Source: Neoroseomonas alkaliterrae | GTDB lineage: Bacteria > Pseudomonadota > Alphaproteobacteria > Acetobacterales > Acetobacteraceae | Assembly (NCBI RefSeq): GCF_014199195.1 | Contig: NZ_JACIJE010000013.1 | Span: forward strand, 18,140-82,139 | Reading direction: 5' to 3' | DNA: 64,000 nt | Shown: in pieces, positions 1-8,971 of the stretch | How positions within the stretch are numbered: the first letter of the stretch is position 1 | How the letters are laid out: each line of letters starts with the position of its first letter | Position numbers and translations under genes: made by a program | Notes under the pieces: generated by a model | What the model saw: the letters and a program-made list of their open reading frames with translations, nothing else | Database searches by the model: none | What the model was told of the DNA's origin: nothing

Positions 1-1
1 C

Positions 2-1288
2 GCCGCGGCCGAGCTGGTCGGCACCTTCGACAAGCCGCGCTTCGTCGCCTTCGAGGGCGCGCTCTGCGCCCATGCGCGCAACCGGCGCAAGGGCTGCACG
101 CGCTGCCTCGATCTCTGCCCGACCGGCGCCATCACGCCGGGCACCGGGGAGCGCAAGGACCAGGTCGAGATCAGCGCCGAGATCTGCGCCGGATGCGGCG
201 CCTGCGCCGCGGTCTGCCCGACCGGCGCGGCGACCTACACCCTGCCACCGCCCGCAGCACTCGCGGCGCGCCTGCGCGCGCTGCTGCTCGCCTATCGCGA
301 GGCGGGCGGCGAGGCGCCGGTGGTGCTGGTCCATGACGAGGCGCAGGGCGAGGCGATGCTCGATGCGCTCGCGCGCCATGGGGAGGGGCTGCCGGCGCGC
401 GTGCTGCCGCTGCGCGTGAACGAGCCGACGGCGCTCGACCTCTCGCTGATCACCGGCGCCTTCGCCTGGGGCGCGAGCGCGCTGCGCGTCCTGCTGCCGG
501 GCCGGCGCAGGCATGGCGCGGAGGGGGTTCTGCGCAACCTCGACTACGCCAATGCGGCGCTGGCCGGGCTTGGCCTCGGCCACGCGGCGCCGCGCGCGGC
601 CACGATCGAGACGGACGATCCTTTCGCGCTGGGCGAGGCGCTGGCGGCGCTGCCGCGCGCGCCCTTCGCCTTCGCGCCCTCCACCCACCAGGCGATCGGC
701 ACGCCGCGGGAGATGGCGCTGCAGGCCTTCCGCGCGCTGCGCGCCGCCGCGCGCGCGCCGGCCGGGACGGTGCCGATGCCCGCCCTCGCCCCCTTCGGCG
801 CGGCGCTGGTGGAGACGGGCGGCTGCACGCTGTGCCTCGCCTGCACGAGCGTCTGCCCGACCTCGGCCTTCAGCGCCAACCCCGACAGGCCGCAGCTGCG
901 CTTCCTCGAGGATGCCTGCGTGCAATGCGGCCTCTGCGCCGCGACCTGCCCGGAGAAGGTCATCACGCTCGAGCCGCGGCTGAATTTCTCCGAGGCCGCA
1001 GCGTCGCCGCAGGTGGTCAAGGAGGAGGAACCGGCGGCCTGCCCGCGCTGCGGCAAGCTGTTCGGCACCAAGGCCTCGATCGCGCGGGTGAAGGCGAAGC
1101 TCTCGGCGCACTGGATGTTCGCCGACCCGGCGCGCGCTGCGATCCTGGAGCTTTGCGAGGATTGCCGCATCACCGAGGCGACGACGGGCGGGCTCGATCC
1201 CTATGCCGGGCCGGAGCGGCCGGTGACGAGGACGACGGAGGACTACCTGCGGGAGGCGGAGCGGGCGAAGCGCGAAGGCAAGGCGTAG
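2..1288 (+). CDS. 4Fe-4S ferredoxin-like protein, 5' end outside window
   Basis: This is the C-terminal part (about 428 residues) of a polyferredoxin-type electron-transfer protein; the frame is open from the first bases, so the start lies upstream. Four cysteine clusters of the CxxCxxCxxxC(P) type are visible: CTRCLDLC and CAGCGACAAVC near the window edge, then CTLCLACTSVC (about 824-856) and CVQCGLCAATC (about 919-951). That predicts up to four [4Fe-4S] clusters. A further pair, CPRCGK and LCEDC, near the C-terminus could bind zinc or another metal. Large ferredoxins of this kind often lie beside formate dehydrogenase genes in alphaproteobacteria, but no such gene is visible here, so the partner is inference. 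It converges on aroC. Confidence 0.85.
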   Translation, partial: AAAELVGTFDKPRFVAFEGALCAHARNRRKGCTRCLDLCPTGAITPGTGERKDQVEISAEICAGCGACAAVCPTGAATYTLPPPAALAARLRALLLAYREAGGEAPVVLVHDEAQGEAMLDALARHGEGLPARVLPLRVNEPTALDLSLITGAFAWGASALRVLLPGRRRHGAEGVLRNLDYANAALAGLGLGHAAPRAATIETDDPFALGEALAALPRAPFAFAPSTHQAIGTPREMALQAFRALRAAARAPAGTVPMPALAPFGAALVETGGCTLCLACTSVCPTSAFSANPDRPQLRFLEDACVQCGLCAATCPEKVITLEPRLNFSEAAASPQVVKEEEPAACPRCGKLFGTKASIARVKAKLSAHWMFADPARAAILELCEDCRITEATTGGLDPYAGPERPVTRTTEDYLREAERAKREGKA

Positions 1289-1342
1289 CGCCGCGGGCGG
1301 GGAGCCGCCCGGAAGGCCCTTCGGTCCGGGTCGCCGCGGCGC
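1288..1342. terminator. GC-rich hairpin between convergent genes
   Basis: A 9-bp inverted repeat (GCGCCGCGG at 1288-1296 and CCGCGGCGC at 1334-1342) flanks inner GC-rich dyads. It sits between the ferredoxin-like gene and the convergent aroC, where a bidirectional terminator would be expected. No T-run follows, so intrinsic termination is uncertain. Confidence 0.35.
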
Positions 1343-1394
1343 CGCTCCCCTCTTGAGGGGCGCGAGGCATCCGGGTGCGGCGGGTTCCCGCCCC

Positions 1395-2501
1395 TCAGTT
1401 CCTCGGCAGCCGCGCGGTGGCCGGGGCGTCCGGGTTCTGCGCCCGGTGCCGCAGCAGGTGATCGGCGAGCACGATGGCCATCATGGCCTCGCCCACCGGC
1501 ACGGCGCGGATGCCCACGCAGGGATCGTGGCGGCCCCTGGTCTGGACCTCCACCTCTCGCCCATGGCGGTCCACCGAGGCGCGCGGCGTCAGGATGGAAC
1601 TCGTCGGCTTGACGGCGAAGCGCGCCACGACCGGCTGGCCGGTGCTGATGCCACCGAGGATCCCGCCCGCGTGGTTCGACTGGAAGGCGACGGTGCCGTC
1701 CGGGTTCATGCGCATCTCGTCGGCATTCTCGGCGCCGGTGAGGGCGGCGGCGCCGAAGCCGTCGCCGATCTCGACACCCTTCACCGCGTTGATGGACATC
1801 AGCGCGCCCGCGAGATCCGCATCGAGCTTGCCGTAGATCGGCGCGCCGAGGCCGGGGGGCACGCCCTCGGCCACGACCTCGATGACCGCGCCGACGGAGT
1901 TGCCGGATTTGCGGAGTTCCAGCAGCCGTTCCTCCCAGCGCGCGGCGGCGGCGGGGTCGGGGCAGAAGAAGGCGTTCTTCTCCACCGCATCCCAGGACCA
2001 GTTGGCGGGGTCCACCCAGTCCCCGCCCATGGCGACGAGGGCGCCGCGGATGCGGACATCGGGGCCGAGCACCTTGCGCGCCACCGCGCCGGCGGCCACC
2101 CGCATCGCCGTCTCGCGCGCGGAGGACCGTCCGCCGCCGCGATAGTCGCGGATGCCGTATTTCAGTTCGTAGGTGAGGTCCGCATGGCCGGGGCGGAAGC
2201 GTTCGGCGATCTCGGAATAGTCCTTCGAGCGCTGGTCGGTGTTTTCGATGTGCAGCGCGATGGGCGTGCCGGTGGTCAGCCCGTCCATCACGCCCGAGAG
2301 GATGCGGACCTGGTCGGGTTCCTGGCGCTGGGTGACGAATTTCGACTGGCCGGGGCGGCGGCGGTCGAGGAAGGGCTGGATGTCGGCCTCGCTCAGCGCC
2401 AGGCGCGGAGGGACGCCGTCCACCACGCAGCCGATCGCGGGGCCGTGGGATTCGCCCCAGGTGGTGACGCGGAAGAGGTGGCCGAGGGTGTTGTGGGACA
2501 T
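1395..2501 (-). CDS. aroC: Chorismate synthase
   Basis: Catalyses the last shikimate-pathway step, converting 5-enolpyruvylshikimate 3-phosphate to chorismate with reduced FMN, in the cytoplasm. The 368-residue length is normal for the family. The N-terminus reads [20 protein letters not shown], matching the conserved GESHG region, and the [17 protein letters not shown] and GGRSSARET signatures are all visible. The ATG lies 7 bases beyond the stop of the LysE-type gene, so fabI, the exporter and aroC form a likely minus-strand operon. Nothing suggests inactivation. Confidence 0.97.
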   Translation of the reverse strand: MSHNTLGHLFRVTTWGESHGPAIGCVVDGVPPRLALSEADIQPFLDRRRPGQSKFVTQRQEPDQVRILSGVMDGLTTGTPIALHIENTDQRSKDYSEIAERFRPGHADLTYELKYGIRDYRGGGRSSARETAMRVAAGAVARKVLGPDVRIRGALVAMGGDWVDPANWSWDAVEKNAFFCPDPAAAARWEERLLELRKSGNSVGAVIEVVAEGVPPGLGAPIYGKLDADLAGALMSINAVKGVEIGDGFGAAALTGAENADEMRMNPDGTVAFQSNHAGGILGGISTGQPVVARFAVKPTSSILTPRASVDRHGREVEVQTRGRHDPCVGIRAVPVGEAMMAIVLADHLLRHRAQNPDAPATARLPRN

Positions 2502-2508
2502 GGCTCGG

Positions 2509-3147
2509 TTAGTGTGCCGGGCGGCGCACCAGCGCTAGCATCACGCCGAGCGTGCAGAGCAGCGCACCGCAGCCTTGACGCAGCCGAATCACCAGCCGCG
2601 CGCGGCGCGTCATGCCCGCCCGCGCCGCACCAGCGCCGATGGCGACCACAAGGTCCACACCGGTGTTCAGCAGCACCGAGACGGCGCCCAGTACGACGAA
2701 GCCCGCCACCGGGTCGCCCTTCGCCGGGTCGAGGAACTGCGGGATGAAGGCGAGGAAGAAGGCTGCGGTCTTGGGATTGAGCGCCTCGACCAGGATGCCC
2801 TCGCGGAATGCGCGGTTCCCTCCGCTCGCGGGCGGGATGGCGAGGTCGAGCGGCCGGCCCGCTTCCCGAATGGTGCGCAGGCCGATCCAGACCAGGTAGG
2901 CCGCGCCGGCCAGCTTCACGAGGGTGAAGGCTTCCGCGCTGGCCAGCAGCAGGGCCGACAGGCCGAGCGCGCCCGCCGCGACATGTATGAACCCGCCGAT
3001 GCCGGTGCCGAGGGAGGAGGCAACGCCTTCTCCGCGCCCGCCCGAGAGGCTGCGCGCCGCGACATACATGATGCCTGGCCCCGGCGTGACGGCCAGAAGC
3101 AGTGCCGCGCCGATGTAGAGCAGAAACCCACCCGCGTCGAAGGGCAC
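2509..3147 (-). CDS. LysE/RhtB-family amino acid exporter
   Basis: Predicted inner-membrane exporter of the LysE superfamily (212 residues, about six membrane segments), which expels amino acids or related metabolites. The family signature [21 protein letters not shown] is present near the N-terminus, as is the later [15 protein letters not shown] motif. I chose the GTG at 3145-3147. It starts just downstream of the fabI stop (3152-3154) and has AGAAGGG about 8 bases upstream. An ATG at 3181-3183 would overlap fabI and add a polar N-terminus the family lacks. The substrate cannot be read from the sequence. Confidence 0.88.
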   Translation of the reverse strand: MPFDAGGFLLYIGAALLLAVTPGPGIMYVAARSLSGGRGEGVASSLGTGIGGFIHVAAGALGLSALLLASAEAFTLVKLAGAAYLVWIGLRTIREAGRPLDLAIPPASGGNRAFREGILVEALNPKTAAFFLAFIPQFLDPAKGDPVAGFVVLGAVSVLLNTGVDLVVAIGAGAARAGMTRRARLVIRLRQGCGALLCTLGVMLALVRRPAH

Positions 3148-3151
3148 CCTG

Positions 3152-3994
3152 TCAACCCTTCTCCACCGTGATATCCGGCGCATCCGGGTTCTTCATCCCC
3201 ACGATGTGGTAGCCGGAATCCACGTGGTGCACCTCGCCTGTCACCCCCGCCGCCAGGTCCGACAGCAGGTAGAGGCCGGACCCGCCCACCTCCTCGATCG
3301 TCACGTTGCGGCGCAGCGGCGAGTTGTACTGGTTCCACTTCAGGATGTAGCGGAAATCGCCGATCCCGCTCGCCGCGAGCGTCTTGATCGGCCCGGCGGA
3401 GATGGCGTTCACCCGGATGCCGCGCTCGCCGAGGTCGGTCGCCATGTAGCGCACGCTGGCCTCCAGCGCCGCCTTGGCCACGCCCATCACGTTGTAGTGC
3501 GGCGTGACGCGCTCGGCGCCGAGGTAGGAGAGGGTCAGCAGCGACCCGCCCGCCTCCATCAGCGCCGCCGCCCGCTGCCCGACCGCGACGAAGGAGAAGC
3601 AGGAGATGTCCATCGCCTGCAGGAAGGCCGCGCGCGGCGTGTCGAGGTAACGGCCGCGCAGATACTGCTTGTCGGCATAGCCGATGGCATGGACCAGGAA
3701 GTCGATCTTCCCCCAGGCCTTGGCCACCGCGTCGAAGGCGGCGTCCATCGAGGCGTCGTCCGCCACGTCGCAGGGCAGCACGAGGGAGGAGCCGACGCTC
3801 TCGGCCAGCGGCTTCACGCGCTTCTCCAGCGCCTCCCCCTGGTAGGTGAAGGCGATCTCGCCGCCCTGGGCGGCGACCGCGCGGGCGATCCCCCAGGCGA
3901 TGGAGCGGTCGTTCGCGACGCCCATGATCACCCCGCGCTTGCCCTGCATCAGGGTGCCGGTCGCGATCCGGGGTTCTGGCGCGGCGTCGTTCAT
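3152..3994 (-). CDS. fabI: Enoyl-[acyl-carrier-protein] reductase (NADH), FabI type
   Basis: Reduces trans-2-enoyl-ACP in the last step of each fatty-acid elongation round. It is an SDR-fold enzyme of 280 residues, close to the usual FabI size. The sequence shows GVANDRSIAWGIARA (nucleotide-binding turn), LVHAIGYAD, and the catalytic Tyr-x6-Lys in HYNVMGVAKAALEAS. SAGPIKTLAASGI follows as expected. The start at 3994 precedes the conserved MQGKRGVIMG by 15 residues; the frame stays open far upstream, antisense to pdxH, and that extension is not coding. First gene of the fabI-LysE-aroC run and divergent from pdxH. FabI is the target of triclosan-type inhibitors in other bacteria. Confidence 0.96.
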   Translation of the reverse strand: MNDAAPEPRIATGTLMQGKRGVIMGVANDRSIAWGIARAVAAQGGEIAFTYQGEALEKRVKPLAESVGSSLVLPCDVADDASMDAAFDAVAKAWGKIDFLVHAIGYADKQYLRGRYLDTPRAAFLQAMDISCFSFVAVGQRAAALMEAGGSLLTLSYLGAERVTPHYNVMGVAKAALEASVRYMATDLGERGIRVNAISAGPIKTLAASGIGDFRYILKWNQYNSPLRRNVTIEEVGGSGLYLLSDLAAGVTGEVHHVDSGYHIVGMKNPDAPDITVEKG

Positions 3995-4120
3995 CACTCG
4001 TGACCCGTCCTCTGCATGGTCGGGGGTGGTGCCATGGCGGGGGGGCGCGGGCAAGGGGTTCGCGCCCCTTGCCGCCCCGCCGCCCCGCCCCGATACAGGC
4101 GGCAGCAAGGAGTTGCGCAG

Positions 4121-4714
4121 ATGAGCGGCATCGCCACCACCGAGGATCCGATCGCCATCTTCGAGGCCTGGCTGGCGGAAGCCACGGCCTCCGAGCCCAA
4201 CGACCCGAACGCCGTCTGCCTCGCCACCGCGACGCCGGAGGGCCTGCCCTCGGCGCGGATGGTGCTGCTCAAGGGCGTGGATCGCCGGGGCTTCGTCTTC
4301 TACACCAACCTCGAGAGCCGCAAGGGCACTGAGCTCGCCGCCAACCCCAACGCCGCGCTGTGCTTCCACTGGAAGTCCCTGCAGCGCAGCGTGCGCGTCG
4401 AGGGCCCCGTCGAGCCCGTCAGCGCCGCGGAGGCGGATGCCTATTTCGCCTCCCGCGCGCGCACCTCGCGCCTCGGCGCCTGGGCGTCGAAGCAGTCGCG
4501 CCCGCTTGAATCGCGCTTCGCGCTCGAGAAGGCGGTGGCGGAATACGGGCTGAGATATGCCGTGGGGGAGATCCCGCGCCCGCCGCACTGGTCGGGCTTC
4601 CGGGTGCTGCCCCGGCGCATCGAGCTGTGGCGCGACATGCCCTTCCGCCTGCACGAGAGACGGCTGTTCCACCGCGAGGGCGAAGGGTGGCGGATGGAGA
4701 TGCTGTATCCGTGA
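4121..4714 (+). CDS. pdxH: Pyridoxamine/pyridoxine 5'-phosphate oxidase
   Basis: FMN-dependent oxidase that makes pyridoxal 5'-phosphate from PNP or PMP in the cytoplasm. The 197 residues fit the family. Conserved segments visible: [23 protein letters not shown] (FMN binding), [30 protein letters not shown], and the C-terminal [16 protein letters not shown] and R-L-H-R pattern. The ATG at 4121 is preceded by AAGGAG at 4107-4112, which fixes the start; longer in-frame versions run into the upstream gap. Divergent from fabI with 126 bases between the two starts. Confidence 0.96.
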   Translation: MSGIATTEDPIAIFEAWLAEATASEPNDPNAVCLATATPEGLPSARMVLLKGVDRRGFVFYTNLESRKGTELAANPNAALCFHWKSLQRSVRVEGPVEPVSAAEADAYFASRARTSRLGAWASKQSRPLESRFALEKAVAEYGLRYAVGEIPRPPHWSGFRVLPRRIELWRDMPFRLHERRLFHREGEGWRMEMLYP

Positions 4715-4760
4715 CGGGGCGCGCGCGCGCCGTCGTGCCGCCGATGCCCCGCGCGGGCCG

Positions 4761-6242
4761 GTGCGCGCGCGGCCTGCCGTGATTCCGCCCTGCCAGGCCG
4801 AGGCCGCCGCCTTCCTCGCCCGGCTCTCCGGCGCGCGCCCGGTCGAGACGCATATCTCGGCCGTCTATGTCGGCCACGACACCGCCTGGAAGATGAAGAA
4901 GGCGGTGGCGCTCGGCTTCCTCGACTTCACCGCCCTGGCCGACCGCGAGCGTTTCTGCCGGCGCGAGCTGGAACTGAACCGGCCGCAGGCGCCGGGCATC
5001 TACCGCGACGTGGTGCCGCTCACGCGCGGCCCCGACGGCGCGCTGCGCGAAGGCGGAGAAGGCGCGCCGGTCGAATGGGTGCTGCGGATGGCGCCGATCC
5101 CGGCCGGGGACTTCCTCGATGCGATGCCGCTGACCGAGGCCCTGCTCGATGCCGTGGCCGATGCGGTGGCCGCGATGCACGCCGCGGCGCCGAGGGCCGC
5201 CACGGACGCCCCGGCGCGCATGGGCGCGATCCTCGAAGGCAATGTCCCCTCGGCGCTGCGTGCGGGGCTTCCGGCGCAGCGCATCGCGGCCTGGGCGGCG
5301 GCGGCGCGGGCCGAACTCGCCCGCGTCGCGCCCGCCCTCGCCGCCCGCGATGCCGCGGGCTTCGTGCGCCGCTGCCATGGCGACCTGCATCTGGGCAATC
5401 TCTGCCTCTGGGAGGGACGCCCGGTGCCCTTCGACGCGCTGGAATTTGACGAGACGCTCGCGACCATCGATGTCGGCTACGACCTCGCCTTCCTGCTGAT
5501 GGATCTCGACCTGCGGCATGGCCGTGGCGCGGCGAACCGCGTGCTCAACCGCTACGTGGCGCGCAGCGGCGATGCCGGGCTCTGCGCCGGGCTGCCGCTG
5601 TGGCTCTCCCTGCGCGCGATGATCCGCGCGCATGTCGAGGCGGCGCGGGAGCGGCCATGGCAGGCGCTGCTCGATGCGGCCGAGGCGCATCTGCGGCCCG
5701 CGCCGCCGCGCATGGTGGCGGTGGGCGGGTTGCAGGGCACCGGCAAATCCACCCTCGCACGCGCGCTCGCGCCCAGCCTCGGCCGGGCGCCAGGCGCGCT
5801 CGTGCTGCGCACGGACGAGGTGCGCAAGCGGCGCTTCGGCGTCGCGCCCGAGCAGCGCCTGCCCCCGGAAGCCTACGCCGAGGCCGTCAGCGCGGAGGTG
5901 CACGAGGAGGTCCATGCGATGGCCGCGGCCGCGCTCGCGGGCGGGCAGTCGGTGGTGCTCGACGCGGTGTTCCTCGATGCGCGCCAGCGCGCCCGCGCCG
6001 AGGCTGTCGCGCGGGCCGCCGGCGTGCGCTTCGACGGGCTGTGGCTCGAGGCGCCGCTCGCGGTGCTGCGCGCGCGCGTGGCGTCGCGCCGCGACGACGC
6101 CTCCGACGCGACCGAGGCGGTGCTGCTGCGCGCCGCGCAGGCGGATCCCGGCCCCATCACCTGGCACCGCATCCGCGCCGAGGACGGCGCGCTCGCCGCG
6201 GCGCGGGCGGCCCTTGGCATGGATGCCGGTTCCATGTGCTAG
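4761..6242 (+). CDS. Fused aminoglycoside-phosphotransferase-like / P-loop kinase protein
   Basis: A two-domain cytoplasmic protein of about 493 residues. The first about 310 residues form a phosphotransferase-like (APH/protein-kinase) fold with ETHISAVYVG and YKHAW-type lysine region (AWKMKKAVALGFLDF), the catalytic CHGDLHLGNLCLW loop and FDALEFDE. The second half is a P-loop kinase with Walker A GLQGTGKST near residue 323 followed by a D-x-V-F-L-D segment. The architecture is widespread in proteobacteria and its substrate is unknown. The start is uncertain: GTG at 4761 or GTG at 4779 both fit the family start before VIPPCQAE, and neither has a clear Shine-Dalgarno sequence. It follows pdxH by 46 bases and may be cotranscribed. 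Confidence 0.85.
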   Translation: MRARPAVIPPCQAEAAAFLARLSGARPVETHISAVYVGHDTAWKMKKAVALGFLDFTALADRERFCRRELELNRPQAPGIYRDVVPLTRGPDGALREGGEGAPVEWVLRMAPIPAGDFLDAMPLTEALLDAVADAVAAMHAAAPRAATDAPARMGAILEGNVPSALRAGLPAQRIAAWAAAARAELARVAPALAARDAAGFVRRCHGDLHLGNLCLWEGRPVPFDALEFDETLATIDVGYDLAFLLMDLDLRHGRGAANRVLNRYVARSGDAGLCAGLPLWLSLRAMIRAHVEAARERPWQALLDAAEAHLRPAPPRMVAVGGLQGTGKSTLARALAPSLGRAPGALVLRTDEVRKRRFGVAPEQRLPPEAYAEAVSAEVHEEVHAMAAAALAGGQSVVLDAVFLDARQRARAEAVARAAGVRFDGLWLEAPLAVLRARVASRRDDASDATEAVLLRAAQADPGPITWHRIRAEDGALAAARAALGMDAGSMC

Positions 6243-6293
6243 GATGGGTCGTCGCGCGCCGGCGAACGCGACGCGAGAGGGGAGCTTCGTACC

Positions 6294-7172
6294 ATGGCCT
6301 ATCGTCGCCTGCTGCTGCCGCTGACGGGAACCGCCGCCGGCGAGGCTGCGCTCGCCACAGCGCTGATCACCGCCCGGATCTGGGGTTCGCACGTCCATTG
6401 CCTGCATGTGCGGGTGGATGCGCGGGACGTGGCACCGCTGGCCGGCGAGGGCCTGTCGGGCGCGATGATCGAGGAGATGATGGCCGCGACCGAGCGCGAG
6501 AGCGGCGAGCGCGCCGAGCGCGTCCGCGCCCTGTTCGAGAGGTTCACCGCCGGCCTCGGCGGCGTCACCCTCGCCGACAACCCCGACACCGCGGCCAAGA
6601 CCGAAGGGCCGACCCTCTCCTTCGAATCCATCGCCGGGCGGGAGGAGGACATCGTCGCGCAGACCTCGCGCCTCTATGACATGGCGGTGGTGCCGCACCC
6701 GGATGCGGGCGAGGATGTCTCCTCCTCCGACGCGCTGCACGCCATCCTGTTCGATTCCGGCCGCCCGGTGCTGATCGCGCCGCGCACCGCGCCCGCGGAC
6801 ATCGGCACGCGCGTCTGCGTGGCCTGGAACGGCACGGCCGAGAGCGCAGCCGCGGTCGCCGCGGCGCTGCCCTGGCTGCACAAGGCCTCCGCCGTGCGCA
6901 TCCTCTGCGCCGACGAATACCAGCGCCGCGGCCCGAAGGCCGAGGGCATCCAGGCCTATCTGCGCTGGCACGCGATCGAGGCCGAGATCTTCCCCTTCAA
7001 GCCCCAGACCCGCGAGGTGGGCGCGGGGCTGCTGGGCGCGGCGCGCGACTTCGGGGCGGACCTGCTGACCATGGGCGCCTATTCCCATTCCCGCCTCAGG
7101 CAGCTCATCCTCGGCGGCGTCACGCGGCATGTGCTGGAGAACGCCGAGATCCCGGTGATGATGTGCCGCTGA
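6294..7172 (+). CDS. Universal stress protein (tandem UspA domains)
   Basis: A 292-residue protein made of two UspA-like alpha/beta domains. The first begins MAYRRLLLPLTGT. The second begins near GTRVCVAWNGTAESAAAV and ends with MGAYSHSRLRQLILGGVTRHVL, the G-2x-G-9x-G(S/T)-like nucleotide-binding loop of ATP-binding UspA proteins. The first domain lacks a clear version of that loop, so probably only the C-terminal domain binds ATP. GAGAGGGGAG lies just before the ATG. Such proteins support stress survival; the specific role is unknown. TAGGAT at 6240-6245 could be its -10 element. Confidence 0.9.
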   Translation: MAYRRLLLPLTGTAAGEAALATALITARIWGSHVHCLHVRVDARDVAPLAGEGLSGAMIEEMMAATERESGERAERVRALFERFTAGLGGVTLADNPDTAAKTEGPTLSFESIAGREEDIVAQTSRLYDMAVVPHPDAGEDVSSSDALHAILFDSGRPVLIAPRTAPADIGTRVCVAWNGTAESAAAVAAALPWLHKASAVRILCADEYQRRGPKAEGIQAYLRWHAIEAEIFPFKPQTREVGAGLLGAARDFGADLLTMGAYSHSRLRQLILGGVTRHVLENAEIPVMMCR

Positions 7173-7299
7173 GCACGGCATCATCACCGCACTGAATGGA
7201 GATGATCCGCCCGGCTGCGTGGCGCGCGGCCGGGATGTGCCCCATCTGCCGGAACGACAGGACGGCCCGCCCGCGCGGGCCCGGCAGATGGAGCGAACC

Positions 7300-8010
7300 A
7301 TGATCGAACGCCGCCCCTTCTCGAGCCTCGGCAAGGCGAATTTCGGCTGGCTCAACGCCAACCACCATTTCTCCTTCGGGCGCTACATGAACCCCGAGCG
7401 CATGGCCTGGGGCCGGCTGCGCGTCTGGAACGACGACGAGATCGCCCCCGGCACGGGCTTCGACCCGCATCCGCACCGCGACATGGAGATCATCACCTAT
7501 GTCCGCGAAGGGGCGATCACGCACAAGGACAGCATGGGCAACGAGGGCCGCACCGAGGCCGGCGACGTGCAGGTGATGAGCGCCGGCACCGGCGTGGTCC
7601 ATGCCGAGTACAACCTCGAGCCCGGGCGGACCACGCTGTTCCAGATCTGGATCCTGCCCGACCGCCAGGGCGTGAAGCCCTCCTGGGGCGCGAAGAAGTT
7701 CCCGAAGGAGAAGCGCGAGGCGGGGTTCGAGGTGCTGGCCTCCGGCCGGCCGCAGGATGCCGGGGCGGGCGCGCTGCCGATCAACGTGGACGGCGCGGTG
7801 CTCGCCACCACGATGCGCAAGGGCCAGACGCTGGTACAGCCGCTCGGGGCCGGACGCGCGGCCTATCTGGTGCCCGCGCGCGGCGCGATCACGGTGAACG
7901 GCACGGCCGCGCAGGCGCGCGACGGCATCGCCATCCGCGACGAGCGGGAGTTCACCATCACGGCCGATGACGACGCCGAGATCGTGATGGTCGAGGTCGC
8001 GGCCGAGTAG
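7300..8010 (+). CDS. Pirin family protein
   Basis: A bicupin of 236 residues. The metal-binding signature appears in the N-terminal cupin: GFDPHPHRDMEIITYV (two histidines), then GVVHAEYN (third histidine and the glutamate region). Bacterial pirins act variously as quercetin dioxygenases, redox sensors or modulators of central metabolism, and the role here cannot be fixed. I prefer the ATG at 7300, with GGAG at 7290-7293 spaced 6 bases away. An in-frame ATG at 7288 and a further upstream start give N-terminal residues not seen in the family. It stands alone between the Usp and aldo/keto reductase genes. Confidence 0.92.
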   Translation: MIERRPFSSLGKANFGWLNANHHFSFGRYMNPERMAWGRLRVWNDDEIAPGTGFDPHPHRDMEIITYVREGAITHKDSMGNEGRTEAGDVQVMSAGTGVVHAEYNLEPGRTTLFQIWILPDRQGVKPSWGAKKFPKEKREAGFEVLASGRPQDAGAGALPINVDGAVLATTMRKGQTLVQPLGAGRAAYLVPARGAITVNGTAAQARDGIAIRDEREFTITADDDAEIVMVEVAAE

Positions 8011-8027
8011 CGCCCCGCCCGTGCCGG

Positions 8028-8061
8028 CGGCCCGTGCGGGCCCTTCGCGCCGCACGGCCCG
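8028..8061 (+). terminator. Hairpin downstream of the pirin gene
   Basis: A 12-bp stem (8028-8039 with 8050-8061) with one C:C mismatch and a 10-base loop begins 18 bases after the pirin stop codon. There is no following T-run, so it may be a terminator or simply a stable mRNA 3' structure. Confidence 0.4.
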
Positions 8062-8130
8062 CCCGGGGCGGATCCCGGACCGGCGCGAACTGGTCTAGCC
8101 TTGGCGCCTGATGTGCCCGGAGGCCCCGCC

Positions 8131-8955
8131 ATGCCGACCCTGCCCGACGGAACCGCCATCCCCGCCCTCGGCCAGGGCACCTGGCACATGGGAGAGAGCC
8201 GCGCGGCGCGCGAGCGGGAGGTCGCGGCGCTGCGCCTCGGCCTCGACCTCGGCATGACGCTGATCGACACCGCCGAGATGTACGCCGATGGCGGCGCGGA
8301 GGAGGTGGTGGGCGAGGCCATCGCCGGCCGGCGGGATGAGGTCTTCCTCGTCTCCAAGGTCTATCCGCACAACGCCTCCCGCCGCGGCGCGGTCGCGGCC
8401 TGCGAGCGCAGCCTGAAGCGGATGCGCGTCGGCACGATCGACCTCTATCTGCTGCACTGGCGCGGCTCGGTGCCGCTGGAGGAGACGGTGGAGGCCTTCG
8501 AGGCGCTGCAACGCGCGGGCAAGATCCGCCACTGGGGCGTGTCGAACTGCGACGTGGACGACCTCGAGGAACTCGGCCCCGCGCTGGCCCGTTGCGCGAC
8601 GGACCAGGTGCTCTACAGCCTCGAGCACCGTGGCGCGGAGTTCGACCTGCTGCCCTTCTGCGCGAGGCACCGCATGCCGGTGATGGCCTATTCGCCGATC
8701 GGGCAGGGCGGCAAGCTGCTGCGGCACCGCGCGCTGCACGAGGTCGCCGCGCGCCATGGCGCGACGCCGGCGCAGGTGGCGCTGGCCTGGACGCTGCGGG
8801 ATCCGAACATCGTCAGCATCCCCAAGGCGGCCGACCCGGCGCATGTGCGCGAGAATGCCGCGGCGCGGGAGATCACGCTGACGGGCGAGGACCTCGCGAC
8901 TCTGGACGCCGCCTTCGCCCCGCCCAGGCGCAAGCGCGGGCTGGCGATGTTGTAG
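8131..8955 (+). CDS. Aldo/keto reductase
   Basis: NAD(P)H-dependent oxidoreductase with a TIM-barrel fold (274 residues). The catalytic tetrad is visible: Asp in [12 protein letters not shown], Tyr in the same motif, Lys in [12 protein letters not shown], and His in [16 protein letters not shown] and [14 protein letters not shown] (cofactor-binding end) also match the family. The ATG at 8131 has GGAGG at 8119-8123, spacing 7; an upstream TTG at 8101 has no such signal. A TAGCCT hexamer at 8096-8101 lies 30 bases before the start. The substrate is unknown; small aldehydes or keto-acids are typical. Confidence 0.93.
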   Translation: MPTLPDGTAIPALGQGTWHMGESRAAREREVAALRLGLDLGMTLIDTAEMYADGGAEEVVGEAIAGRRDEVFLVSKVYPHNASRRGAVAACERSLKRMRVGTIDLYLLHWRGSVPLEETVEAFEALQRAGKIRHWGVSNCDVDDLEELGPALARCATDQVLYSLEHRGAEFDLLPFCARHRMPVMAYSPIGQGGKLLRHRALHEVAARHGATPAQVALAWTLRDPNIVSIPKAADPAHVRENAAAREITLTGEDLATLDAAFAPPRRKRGLAML

Positions 8956-8971
8956 CGGCGTGTCGCCGCCG

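Noticed and set aside
3148..3183. Earlier ATG for the LysE-type exporter at 3183
   Set aside because: It would overlap fabI and add basic residues; the GTG at 3147 has a well-placed AGAAGGG.
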